The notes beneath the pieces are model-generated. The model made no database searches. It was given only the letters and a program-made list of their open reading frames with translations, and was not told where the DNA came from. 64,000 nt of DNA, taken from positions 548,501-612,500 of the forward strand of contig JAQGEQ010000192.1 in NCBI GenBank assembly GCA_034620365.1, written 5' to 3'. This stretch comes from Pegea sp. RAD2-039. Its lineage: Eukaryota; Chordata; Thaliacea; Salpida; Salpidae. This document shows, one piece after another, positions 1 through 10,411 of the stretch. A program made the position numbers and the translations under genes. The stretch's first letter is position 1, and the number at the start of each line of letters is the position of its first letter.

Positions 1-17
1 CACATTTCTTTTTGTAG

Positions 18-496
18 TTATTATTTGTGATACTGATCGTCTTTTTGTTTTCTCAATCTTCTGCCTCAAGCGTACGAAAGATGGTTAATTACTTAAGAGC
101 TAATGGTCAAAATGGGTTAGTTGGTTTTTTTTTGTATAAGCAATTTTAAAGATTATCATTTTTTTCAACATAAACTTTTAAATCAGTATAAATCACAACA
201 AAATCATAAAATACTTATTTGTTTCATTCAGTAATTGGCTTCAAAAACGAGGTTGCAAAATGAAAGAGGTTAGAATGAGTTCGAAAACCTCTAATAAATT
301 TCCTTGGAGGGTTTTTTCAATAACGTGCACAGATATTCTCCCATTTAGTGCTGTGATGTGCAATCATGAAACAGATCAAGTTTCTTCTACTGTTATTAGA
401 TACAAGCCCTTGTTCTTATTTTTAGAACTAGAAGGAACCAAAAAAAATTGTGATGCTATAAAACAAATGATTCCTGTATCTTGCTTTCCAGAATAG
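18..496 (+). CDS. IL-17-like secreted cysteine-rich protein, copy A (5' end outside window)
   Basis: Two exons are visible, 18-115 and 232-496. Exon 18-115 follows a TTTTTGTAG acceptor, is 98 nt like its two paralogues, and encodes a strongly hydrophobic signal-peptide core ending near Ser-Ala-Ser-Ser. It ends at a GTTAGT donor. The last exon starts in the same phase as in copies B and C, with the shared residues Asn-Trp-Leu, then a Pro-Trp-Arg block and an Ile-Pro-Val-Ser-Cys C terminus. The first coding exon, only 9 nt in copies B and C, would lie before base 1. The Trp block, spaced cysteines and a final V/I-P-V-x-C motif are features of IL-17 cystine-knot cytokines; the assignment is inferred. 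This copy lacks two cysteines that both paralogues keep. Visible part about 120 aa; expected secreted. Confidence 0.6.
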
Positions 497-1650
497 ATCT
501 TTTTTATATTTTTTAGTTATTTCAAATATTTATTAATGTTTTTTCAGCTGTTGATTTTTTGCTTTATATATATTATTTATTTGATTTTGAAATCACCTTT
601 GTTCAAGTTTTGTTTTTTATACATTATAATAAAAAGAATTCAATTATATACTTTGTTGTTTGTTTATTTTTGAAATATCAAAGTACAACTCGAAAACTGA
701 AATTAAAACTATCTATTTCTTTTAATTTTATATTGTTAATAAGTTCCAGTATTTTTATCAATGGCTTTCAAGAAGCTATAAGTGATAGGATAGGCAGAAA
801 ATATAACTAAAATATAGATTTCAAGGTATTACCAAACAAACTTGATGTAGTATTAAGTTAATTATTGAAGTAAAAGAAACAAAGTTTATTATTCAACTGA
901 TTTTATTTATTTCTTTAAAACTTAAAAGGATATTCAGTAAAAGTAACAGATGTAATAAATTTTGAATTTTTGTAAACCTTTAGTAAAATTATTAAAATTA
1001 GTAAAATCAGGTGAAATAAAAACTGTTTCAAATATAACTAAGTTCAACGAACCATTTCTAGTAACGTCGGCACTTCAAAGAATTTACTTAATTTTTGGTG
1101 TTTAAGTTTGAAAAGCTAATCTCTGATTAACCAATAGAAAAAATAAAAAGCGCAAATACGTAAAAGCTCAAGTAAAAATGATTAACTTTCTACAACTAAC
1201 GTTAACTTAAGCACTTCAGCAAAACTTCTAGATACCTTATAGAACTTGTACCTTAAGGTGTTAACTACAAAGTACTAAAAGGTTTTTGTTTATCTTTAAC
1301 TTAAGATATTTTGAGGAAAGCTTAGTTGTGGTCGTCTTGGTAATTAAGTTTTGTGATATTTGTAAAAAAAGATTTTGGAAACCCTTTTATGAGTTTTATC
1401 CAAATGTTTTGTAAATTTTTTACAACCTCATTAATTAGTTTTACTACAAAAGTAGTTTTATATCTTAAAAGTTATTTTGAGAAAAGAGGTTAAAAAAAGT
1501 TGATTTTTATAATTCTAAATTTCAGTTTTCTACTTTTTTTTGGAAGCATTTTATTGAAAATCCTTTTTTTAATTATTTGATTTAATTTTAATCAACTAAT
1601 CTTATGATGTTTCTACAAAAAATATATTATTTTATTCAATTAAATCTCTA
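497..1650. other. AT-rich spacer
   Basis: I see no credible coding exon, RNA gene or repeat here. Open frames such as 559-810 are low-complexity AT sequence. Confidence 0.5.
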
Positions 1651-1710
1651 GATGCTGATAAAGATTTGTCGTAAAATCAGTTTGATAAGAATAAACTTTG
1701 TAAAATTCAA

Positions 1711-1974
1711 ATGGCAAGGTCTCTTGAAAAAAACTCGTCAAAAGAATGTGTTTGGAAATTTACCAAACAGGGTGTCATGGTTCAGGTGTTGGAAGAAACG
1801 AATATCTTCGATGTCACCAAATTACAAACAAAATTATCCAATAAAATTAAAAAAATATTAAAATATTCATCAGATAAAAAAGCTTGCCGAGAACAGTTGA
1901 ATGTGATTAGAGTAAAGACCTTAAAAATAAAGTCAGATGTAAAAGAATTAAGAAAACAAGACATAATGAAATAA
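1711..1974 (+). other. Unrecognised lysine-rich open frame, 87 codons
   Basis: An ATG-started frame encodes a hydrophilic, helix-prone, Lys-rich peptide with no motif I recognise. It ends just before a LINE remnant that runs on the other strand. It may be part of an old repeat, an isolated exon or chance. I could not attach splice-compatible neighbours. Confidence 0.2.
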
Positions 1975-1989
1975 AAATAAGTCTTTATA

Positions 1990-2400
1990 ACTGTTTTTTC
2001 TTCTCTCCTTTTTTGCTTGCAGAGTAAAAAGCGCTATTTGGAGCGATCTATTATGATACCCTTTCAATATCATATCACGTTTGCAAGTATTTTGAAAATG
2101 GAGATAGAGGCGGCCGATGCTATGTTTGTCTTGTGATAACTTTCCATGAAGCAAATTGGGATTCTTTTGTTTCTCATCCGACAGAGGTGTCCGAGCCAAC
2201 AAAATCTTTGCTTCCTCACCAGTGGGTCTAACACCTCTATTTTTGAGATTTTTCAGTTTATTTTCGTTTGCCTTCAACAAAGTCCAAGTTTTTCTGGAGT
2301 TCAGTAGCGTACTGCAGACAAAGGCTCGATAAATGGCAGCCGTGGTTCTTATAGATAGTTTTGTTTAATCCCAGGCCATATTAGAAAAAACTCTTATAAG
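1990..2400 (-). mobile_element. Decayed non-LTR retrotransposon fragment, C-terminal part
   Basis: Read on the minus strand from about 2350 down, the frame gives a block starting Thr-Ala-Ala-Ile-Tyr-Arg-Ala-Phe-Val. Further on come Leu-Leu-His-Gly-Lys-Leu and Asn-Thr-Cys-Lys-Arg-Asp. This order matches the region after the reverse transcriptase in many animal LINE ORF2 proteins, where similar blocks read K-A-x-V-Y-R-A and L-x-G-E-L...C-K-R-D. No RT catalytic motif is present, so this is a remnant. It differs from the other LINE copies in this window and probably belongs to another LINE family. Confidence 0.55.
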
Positions 2401-2794
2401 TTTGTCATACTTCCTAAACCATTCTAGTAAATTCTCTGTGGTACTCACTTTTGTTAGTTCAGCAAAATATTAACCAACTATGAGCCAAACTATATATGAA
2501 ACACCTTAATTTTTTTCAATCAAAACTTTTTCTTTACACAAACATAATTTTAGAACCTGTGAAGCTAAGTATTCAAGATTCTGTAGAAATACCGAAGATT
2601 CTGCTTACTAAAATATTTATTTTTCTAATTTATACATAATTTGATTCATTGAATCAAACATTTTTTATTATCTTTTTTAGATAAACTTCTCTAACTTGAT
2701 AATCAAGTCATTTTTATAAATTTATCAAAAAATAGAAGTTCCAGACAAAATTGGTTTCATCTTTTATTTAAAAAAGATTTTGATTATTTATTTA

Positions 2795-3128
2795 TTTATT
2801 TATTTATATAAATGCGAAGGAGGGTGCCTAAAGAGAGCACATCTCGCTGACATACATTCTCACGAGTTTTTTATGGTTTTTCTCAGGAGTTTTATATGTC
2901 TCCACCTGGGGTCGAACCCGGTACTTCCAAGCTAGAAGGTAGGTGTAGTAACCGCTTCGCCACTAAGCAGGACAAAGGAATTAGCACGCCCAGCACGCTA
3001 ATTAGAAGTATAATGAAAAAACAGAGTTCACAATGACACACAACCACAACAAAGCGCACACAGCTTCAAACCTCATACCATCTCAAGCCTCACAGAAGCT
3101 GGATTACAAGCGCTCGCCACTGCGCCCT
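2795..3128 (-). mobile_element. tRNA-derived SINE with a LINE-like 3' tail
   Basis: On the minus strand a tRNA-like unit runs from about 2972 to 2890. It has a box A (TAGTGGCGAAGCGGTT) and a canonical box B (GGGTTCGACCCC). The acceptor ends do not pair, so this is not a functional tRNA. Upstream, from 3127 downwards, lies a second polymerase III-like head. Downstream the element ends in GCGAAGGAGGGTGCCT (plus-strand sense at 2815-2830) and a TTTA/TAAA repeat. The same tail terminates the LINE copies at 3,900 and 37,970, so the SINE probably borrows that LINE's machinery. Confidence 0.7.
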
Positions 3129-3139
3129 TAATTATTAAA

Positions 3140-3895
3140 CTTATCAAAACTTAATTAATTTTTTGCATAAAATTGAATATATGTAGCAATATCAAAGTTT
3201 CTAATATAGTATTACTAATCATCAACTAAATGATTCAGATATCTTCTTATTTACAATTTACTTTAAAAAGCATTTCAAGCGTTTAGAACTTAATCAATTT
3301 TGTAACTCTTCCTAAGAATCTATAGATCTTTTCAGAAACAGTTTCTTGAGTTTGATATTTACTAAAAATGTTTTTAAATCTTAATTTACACCACATGAGG
3401 TCGCTATTTACCTGCTGTAGTTAAAGAAACCAGTAAAAGTGTTTGAAAGAAAGTCTTTAAAATTTAATCAGTTTTAAAAAAATCTTGAATCATTTCAAAG
3501 TTGATTATTTTGTATTTTTCAGAATCTCTGCTGGAAACATAAAATTTTTAATCAAAGCTTGAAGGATGGAAACCACTAGCTTTGAAGCTCTTTTATAGTT
3601 TTGACTAATATAGTGGATTTATTTTTCATATCTAATCCTTGTGACTTTATTTTGTGCATCAGTGGATATTACCTCTAGTGCATCAAAGGTTTTTCAAGCA
3701 ACAAAAGTTTGATGTCCTTAAACTAAAACCCAATTGACATTTTTGAAAATTAGGATTTTTAAACCTTAAACAAAAATTAAACTTTTGATCTTAAGAATTT
3801 TATTTGACTTCTTTTTGAAAAATGTTTTAAAGTTCTGTTTATTTATACTCTTGTGTTTGTTCTAAAGCCTTAGTCATCGGGATTTTTATGTTTCT
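3140..3895. other. AT-rich spacer
   Basis: Nothing recognisable on either strand. Confidence 0.4.
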
Positions 3896-5068
3896 AATAT
3901 TTATTTATCTAGTTATTACAATAAAAGCGAAGGAGGGTGCCTGAAGAGAGCACCTCTCGCTAATACACATTCTCACAGATATCATCTATTACGTTAGAAA
4001 TACAGAAAAAAAAAGATGTAACACATGGCATTTCGGTAGTCTTTAAAATATATAATAGTGAACAGCTACATGGAATGTTAATAATCTAAAAAAGGGGAAA
4101 AAATCACAGTTTAGAAATGACAATGTTGGCAATATTATAAAGTTTCAACTTCTGTTTGAACAACGCGAGCGACTTCGACATGAAAATGTCTGATGGCAGC
4201 TGGTTCCATGTACTAATTGTGCGGTATGAGAAAAAATTTGCTCTGACCAATGTACCAGGTGATATGGGCTTATTAAGATGTAACGTCTGAGTTGATATAA
4301 TTTGAGGGAAGGATTAATAGAAAAGAAATCATCGAATTTAAGGTCAATTAAATTGTGGATAATTGAAAAAATAAGAATTAAGTCGTATTTAATCCGTCGA
4401 ATTTCCAAAGTATCTAAATTGAAGAAGCTGAGACGATGTTTATAACTATCATATTTAATATTAAGTTTCCTACATACCAATCTCGTAAATGTGGCCTGAA
4501 CAGATTCGATTTTTTTGATATCACTAACTTGATATGGCATCCATGTACTGACATTGTATTCAAGAATTGGACGTACGTACAATTTGAAAAGATTGATAAA
4601 AAAGCATGGGTCCTTAGAATTAAAGGTCTTTATAATAAGGTAGACAAGGTTGATTGAATTTGCAAAGATTTTAGAAACATAAATTTGCCACTTAAAGTCA
4701 AATTGCAATGCCAAGGTCTAGGACCGAAGATATTTGTGGAATAATAAATCCATTGATGGAGTATTGGTTCAAGGAATTTGTATCTGGTTTACGGGAGAAA
4801 GTTCAGGCTTTGTGGGCTAGATTCTAAGCTGTCAGTTCATAGACCATTTTTTTAAAATATGTAGTGCAGTTTGAAGTTTTGAAGGATTACAAGATAATAG
4901 CTTAATATCATCTGCATACACAAACACACTGACATCATCTACTGCTACTAGTCTTCTGATGAGGTCTTCAATGAAAATTAAAAAGAGAAGGGGACTCAGA
5001 ACGGAACTCTGAAGAACACCAATGGTGATTTGACAAGGAGTAGATAAAAATCTTTCTACACGAGTATA
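3896..5068 (-). mobile_element. 5'-truncated non-LTR retrotransposon (CR1/jockey-like), copy 1
   Basis: The minus strand carries the end of a reverse transcriptase: a Ser-Val-Leu-Ser-Pro-Leu-Leu-Phe block at about 5000 and the catalytic Tyr-Ala-Asp-Asp motif near 4920, still intact. An in-frame C-terminal thumb region follows (4145-4714) with the block Leu-Tyr-Val-Arg-Pro-Ile-Leu-Glu-Tyr-Asn. The 3' end lies at about 3900 in the shared tail with a TTTA-rich end. The 5' break at about 5068 falls in the middle of the RT, as expected for target-primed reverse transcription that stopped early. The copy is dead because the endonuclease and most of the RT are missing. Confidence 0.85.
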
Positions 5069-5443
5069 ATATAATCATTTTTTTGGTTAAGTTTTTAATT
5101 GACTAGTTGCTTAGTCTAATAATTAAATAAATACATTAGTAAATATAATTACTAAATAATTAAAATGGTTATCAAATATTTTAAATTCTATTTTTTGAAA
5201 CAACAATTTTTTCAGAAAAAAATACTTTATTATTTTCTTCTAACCATCCATTTATTAAATAACTGATCTAAAAATATTCGGGGTATTTATCTGTAAACCA
5301 TTTTAACTCAAATCAATAAAAAATAAAACAAATTAAAAAAAATCTTTTATTGAGTAATTAGCATTTTTTCATTTATTATATTTATTTTGGTCCGCTTCGT
5401 TCACGAACGGTTACATATACGTCAGGGCAGGAGTTATGGAGAT

Positions 5444-5641
5444 TTAGTTGTTGCCTATGCAGCAGGATTCCATTCTCCACGCCAACAAAGTATGCAGCGG
5501 AATAGAAGGACTGATGCAGCTGGCGTCGCAGGAGCTGTCAGAACGACACTGAGTACAGTTACAAGCCTCCAACTCCGGCTTTAACTTTGGAATTTTGCGT
5601 CTCTTAGAAGTGCTGTCATTAACCAGATTGATACGTCCTTT
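5444..5641 (-). pseudogene. IL-17-family exon with classical motif, apparently frame-broken (copy D)
   Basis: Minus-strand exon after a GTAG acceptor at 5642-5645. It encodes Lys-Ile-Pro-Lys-Leu then Leu-Glu-Ala-Cys-Asn-Cys-Thr-Gln-Cys, followed after about 15 residues by Ser-Ile-Pro-Leu-His. The arrangement I-P...E-A-x-C-x-C-x-x-C then S-V/I-P is the IL-17 signature. The frame stops soon after at 5444. A neighbouring frame downstream (about 5450-5390) reads Cys-Pro-Asp-Val-Tyr-Val-Thr-Val, which resembles the last strand of the family, so a single frameshift probably separates them. I found no signal-peptide exon for this copy. It may be a pseudogene, or a live gene with a sequence error. 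Confidence 0.45.
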
Positions 5642-6463
5642 CTACCTGGGTTTTTATGGAATACTAGTGGACAGTTATTATAATTAAAACTATTGTGTTG
5701 TTATGAGAAGTTTTGGGGTATTTACTATCAATAAAAGCTTTTGGCAACATAAAAACTATTTTTTTTCAAAATTAATGTCTGTAACCAAGCTTTTGAGGTT
5801 GCAGCAAATGGTTCACACGTTTTAAAAAAGAGTATATGGTTTTTAAAATGACCACACCTCTAAAATTTATCTTTTAATTCGATGAAGTTTTATATTTATT
5901 TTTATATAAAAACTGTTTAATTAATTACTTTCAAAGTAACGTCATTTATCATTTTAAATTTTTCAATTCAAACTTTAGTTAGTAGTTTTATATTTTAAAA
6001 GTTAAATACTTTCATTACAGTTTGATAGTCTCTTGAAAATATTGAATCATAAATTTGATTTCGTTTTCTTGTAAAAGTTTTACTGATCAAATACTTGCAC
6101 AAGTTTCAGTTGGTTTAACATGGTAAGCCTATATGCAAATGATCTCACACATTTGAAATAATTGTAAACGATTTTACTAAGGTTTAGTCTGAGTTTGTTT
6201 TGATAACTTTAAAAGTAAATAATTTGCATTGAAATATTTGCGGTATTATCCAATTTTTTATTTAATCTATCTTTGCAGATAAATTTATCAAAACATTAAC
6301 AAACAGAAAACAATAAAAATGATAAAAAGTAAATCAGTTTATTAAGAAAATCAACAAATTTGTATTACCGAAAAGCTGTGTTGAGAGAAAATAACAAAGT
6401 AAGACAATAAATAGACAGTTTATAAAACAAAAATGTTAAAAGCAGATAACAGATTGAAGATTA

Positions 6464-7049
6464 TTATTTACCGTCTGATTCTTTACAGTAACAAGCTATT
6501 GGAATACGTTTGTGGAAGACATTTCTACCTTTACATTCTAGCGAAGAAGAAGTTTGAATTGAAGTGTACATAAGAATCGGAACAGATTTTATATTTCTAC
6601 TGAATCTGTTACCATATCTTTTTAAGCAGTATTCACTACTTTCACAAAGAACTGCAGGAAAAGGATTTAAGTTACTACAAGTTACAACATAAAGTTTCCA
6701 GGGCTCTTCATCCAATAGTTGATAGCTATGATCATGAAGGGTTAGTTGGCAGTTGTATTCCTTGAGCCAGCTTCTAAAAGATTTAAACAAATTTTTCATT
6801 AATTTGAAATATGAAAAACTTAAGGCTTTTTACTGTCTCCAGTTATGATATTGCTTAATACTTTATAAAAATTTTACAATACTGACCCGTCATCTCCGAG
6901 CTTTCTTATCGTTTCAACTAGTCTATCAATACCTATAGCGAAAGACTCCGATGTAAGATAAATGAGATAGATGGCGAATATTAGCTGTTCAAAACATTTT
7001 TATTTATTCAATTTTCTTTATTGGAATACATCACACTTACCTTGAGCAT
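6464..7049 (-). CDS. IL-17-like secreted cysteine-rich protein, copy B
   Basis: Three exons: 7041-7049 (ATG CTC AAG, 9 nt, donor GTAAG), 6887-6984 (98 nt, donor GTCAGT) and 6464-6773. Phases agree throughout and give about 138 aa. Residues 1-21 form a signal peptide (hydrophobic Leu-Ile-Phe-Ala-Ile-Tyr core). The last exon carries Pro-Trp-Lys-Leu-Tyr, a Leu-Asn-Pro-Phe-Pro segment, Cys-x4-Cys, then Lys-Ser-Val-Pro-Ile and the terminal Arg-Ile-Pro-Ile-Ala-Cys-Tyr-Cys. Seven cysteines sit in the same order as in copy C. The S-V-P-I and I-P-x-x-C-x-C motifs match IL-17 cytokines, known as extracellular cystine-knot dimers in immunity. C-x4-C replaces the usual C-x-C-x2-C, so receptor binding cannot be assumed. 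Confidence 0.7.
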
Positions 7050-9254
7050 ATTGAAGATTTAAAGACAGTATCTTTTACAATTAACAATTTCAGTTTGAAT
7101 ACCGAGCTTAATTGAATGATAAATCCTATCAAGGGAGCTTATATAAAGAAGATTTTGCCCTCTTGTGAGAGAAAAGCAATTTTTCAAAACAGTGGCTTTT
7201 CATAATTGCCTTTCTTCTAAAATATCTGACTTTTTTTCCTATTGTCATATCGCTCAAAATATACATAGTTATACTATTAGGTACTTATATTCAAATTAGA
7301 ATATTTGAAATAAATAAAGAGAATACGTTTAGAGTTAAATCAAACCAAACTCAATATAAACCAATTAAGTTAACATGAAAAAGTTTAAATTTTTTTAATC
7401 TAAATGAATATGTATTGTTATATTTTGGTTGAGATTTAGAATTTCTACTGTGACAAACTATTCACATAGATGTCTTTAACTTTGTGATCTTGAATTTTTT
7501 AAGAAAAAGTTGTTTGTTGTATATTAGTGTGAGTGTTGTTTTCAAGTTAAAACTTAAAATACCTTTAAATCTTTAACTATTTGTTTTGTATAATGCGCGA
7601 TAAACACTATTTTAAATGGAAAGCTACATAAGATTATTTGGTTTGTCGTTGGATGTTTCGAATTTAGTTATCTAAGAAGATAAAATAGTTTTTGCAAGAG
7701 TATTCAAACTTATTGGCAAATGGTGGAACTTTATAAAGCAATACAAAGTGTTTCTTCTACCTTAGATTTTTTCTTCCACCTTAAGGTGCCATAAAACCAT
7801 TTTAATTTACCCACTGATACTTTAATTTGCTTCTAAAGGGTTTTAAGTAGCTTAGCTAAAAATGCATATCATTGTCAGTTCATTATTATTTTACAAACTT
7901 TAAATTATAATCCAGTTTACCTATGCCAAAAAATATACACTGATTAAAACCCTTCAATACTCTTGTCTGAATGATTTAATTTTTTACAAATTCTCTTTTC
8001 CAATTCAAACGTGATTAGCCGGCTTAAATTTTGATTTCATTCTTGGCAACAATCGATAATTACTTAATCCTTAAAACATTAGCTAACAAGTAGGTATTTC
8101 CTTTTCGGTTTCAGCAAAGCAAACCATCCTAAGAATGGCAAAATCCTTCAACAATACCTCATTTTTAATTTAATATCTTTAGCTGAAGTCAATCACTTAA
8201 ATAATTGTAAGTTAATTGTTATGAATAAAGAAAATTTTTGAAAGAATGCTATAATACAAACTTATTTAATCAATTTTTATTTAGATTATTTCCGTTTTGG
8301 CTTAAAACTAAAAAATCAAACATTGAGAAAAAGTATTTATTAGACTACAAGAATTAAAAGTTTTTGTAAAAAATCCCATTTCAACTTTAGAATGTTTTTA
8401 AAAGTAGCCATTTATAATAAGAATTACATTAGCCATAAATTTGTAATTACATGTTAGCGATTTGTTTTTAATTGTTAATAAAAACGATTTTAAAAATACT
8501 TTTGAATTTAAAAGATTTTACAAAGCAACCATTTCTAATAAAAATTATATAGTTAATTTATAGCTTTCAAAAATTTTTCTTCAGTAGTATTAAGTTTCAA
8601 AGTTAACAAATTATTTTCATCAATGTCTTTAATATTTGATTAACAAACAAAGTTTATCATTTGAACAATTTGTTTTTTTAAGATGAAACAATTGTTCTTA
8701 ATTTCTAAACTGTTATCTTCAATACTGTTTAAAGTAACATAAAGTTCTATCAATTTATCAGTGATAAGTTAGATTTTAAAACATTCCAAACTAAATTCTA
8801 TTATTATTGGTTAAAGATGACACTTGTTTTATCTTTATTCTATTTAGGTATTATAAAATTATCTGATAAACAAGTAAGTAACAGTCATATGTTACTACGT
8901 TCGCCGGTATCTGCACCCGGTGCTTATGGTTTATTAATTAACAGCTTTTCTTCTTACTCATTTTGTGAGATTATAGAAAAATCTATTTTAAGTTATTATT
9001 TCCATCATGATATCACTCAATTAATTATTTCAAACTTTTTATACTATCACTAAAAACAAAGATATAAAAGTTAGCAAAATAGAAACATTAAAATACTTTT
9101 TAATTTTCATAATTATGAACTCAAATCATTCAATTGATCTAGATTAATCATTCAATTGAGAAATTATTATCTCTTATCTAATATATATTACTCCAGCTGT
9201 AAAATTTCCTTACATTTTTTTCAATTTTCTATCTCACAACAGAACTTCTTCAAA
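7050..9254. other. Spacer between divergent IL-17-like genes B and C
   Basis: AT-rich. Genes B (-) and C (+) diverge from this interval, so both promoters should lie in it, but I see no convincing TATA or CpG-rich core. A short ATG frame at 8817-8873, ending at a GTAAGT, is noted among the rejected items. Confidence 0.4.
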
Positions 9255-9811
9255 ATGATTAAAGTGAGTTGCTGATACATAGAGCAAATGATTTCTATGA
9301 TTTCAAGAAAGTAGCTAAACTAAGATATTTTTATTGCAGTTAATTCTAAGCTTATGTATTATCTATTTTGTTCATGAGACTTCTGCTATTGGTTTAAGGA
9401 AACTGATCACTACTTTGAAGCCATATAACCATGAATAGTAAGTTGTTTACAATATTATAAATGATATATATAAGAATTTGTTTATTTCTTTGAAATTATT
9501 TCTCTTAACAACTAAATGTTTTTATTTTTTGCAGTAAATGGCTGAAAAAAGATAGATGTTCATTACAAAGAATTAGTTATTCAAGACAAAGCAAGCTCCC
9601 TGTTTCTTGGAAGTTATATTCTATAAGATGTCAACATTTGAATCCATCTTATATCTTCTTATGTAGTAACGATTACTGTAGTCAAGACGGAATCACAAAA
9701 ATGAAATCAGTTCCAGTTTTTATGCCAGTTTTAGTCAATCTTACGAACGATAACTGTAAAAGTACTGTGACAAAATATCTTCCTGTTTCCTGTCGGTGTG
9801 TTTCTGTTTAA
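9255..9811 (+). CDS. IL-17-like secreted cysteine-rich protein, copy C
   Basis: Exons 9255-9263 (ATG ATT AAA, then GTGAGT), 9340-9437 (98 nt, donor GTAAGT) and 9535-9811, in agreeing phase, total about 127 aa. The first nine nucleotides plus exon 2 encode a signal peptide (Leu-Ile-Leu-Ser-Leu-Cys-Ile-Ile core, likely cleavage after Thr-Ser-Ala). The mature part has Trp-Lys-Leu-Tyr, Leu-Asn-Pro, Cys-x4-Cys, Lys-Ser-Val-Pro-Val, and ends Leu-Pro-Val-Ser-Cys-Arg-Cys-Val. Intron positions and phases are identical to copy B (and to A where visible), so the three are recent tandem paralogues. IL-17-like function is inferred from the motifs; another small cystine-knot growth factor is the alternative. 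Confidence 0.7.
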
Positions 9812-10411
9812 ATATTGATTGAAATTGTATCAATATAGAAAATTTTATTTGTTATTTGCTTATAAATTATTAAAATATTGATTGTGAGTTTACGTGTGAG
9901 TTACTTACAGTTTTGTAATATAAAAAGTTGACTAGATGGTTAAGGTTAGGAACGTTTGAATAACTTTATTGTTTTAAATAACAATTTTTGTCAACTTGTT
10001 TTGCTAATTGTTAAGCTTTAAATGTTGTAAAAGTTTGATTACCACCGCAATTTTTCAACTATTTCTATTCTTTGAGTGAATTAATCATACTTTAAGTACT
10101 TTGAAAGAAATTTACAAATAGTATTTAAAAAATTAATGCAGTCAGCTCATAATCAATCTAATTTCAAATTTTTCTAATTCACTTTCTATTTTTCTACAGA
10201 AAACTACTTTAGTGACATATTTAAAGAATTTAAAAATTCAAACCAAATATTTAAATGTTTAGAATTTTAATTTTTCTGATTTTTCATTAAAACTTTAAAA
10301 CCGTTTACCAAATGAAATAGGAAATTTGTAATTAGAAAAGAAACCAATTTTTAAAACAAAGTTTAGACAAAGAAATAAATAATAAAGATCATCAAAGAAC
10401 ACGAATCAATC
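9812..10411. other. AT-rich spacer
   Basis: No feature seen. Gene C (+) and DMXL (-) converge here, so it should hold both 3' UTRs. Confidence 0.4.

Noticed and set aside
2890-2972. tRNA gene
   Set aside because: Box A and B are good, but the acceptor ends do not pair and it sits inside a SINE with a LINE tail.
5387-5584. Plus-strand open frame in a GC-richer patch
   Set aside because: It is the antisense shadow of the IL-17-like copy D exon, which has the family motif.
8817-8873. Possible signal-peptide exon (Met-Thr-Leu-Val-Leu-Ser-Leu...) ending at GTAAGT
   Set aside because: No downstream exon joins in phase with a recognisable product, and copy C has its own complete signal peptide.
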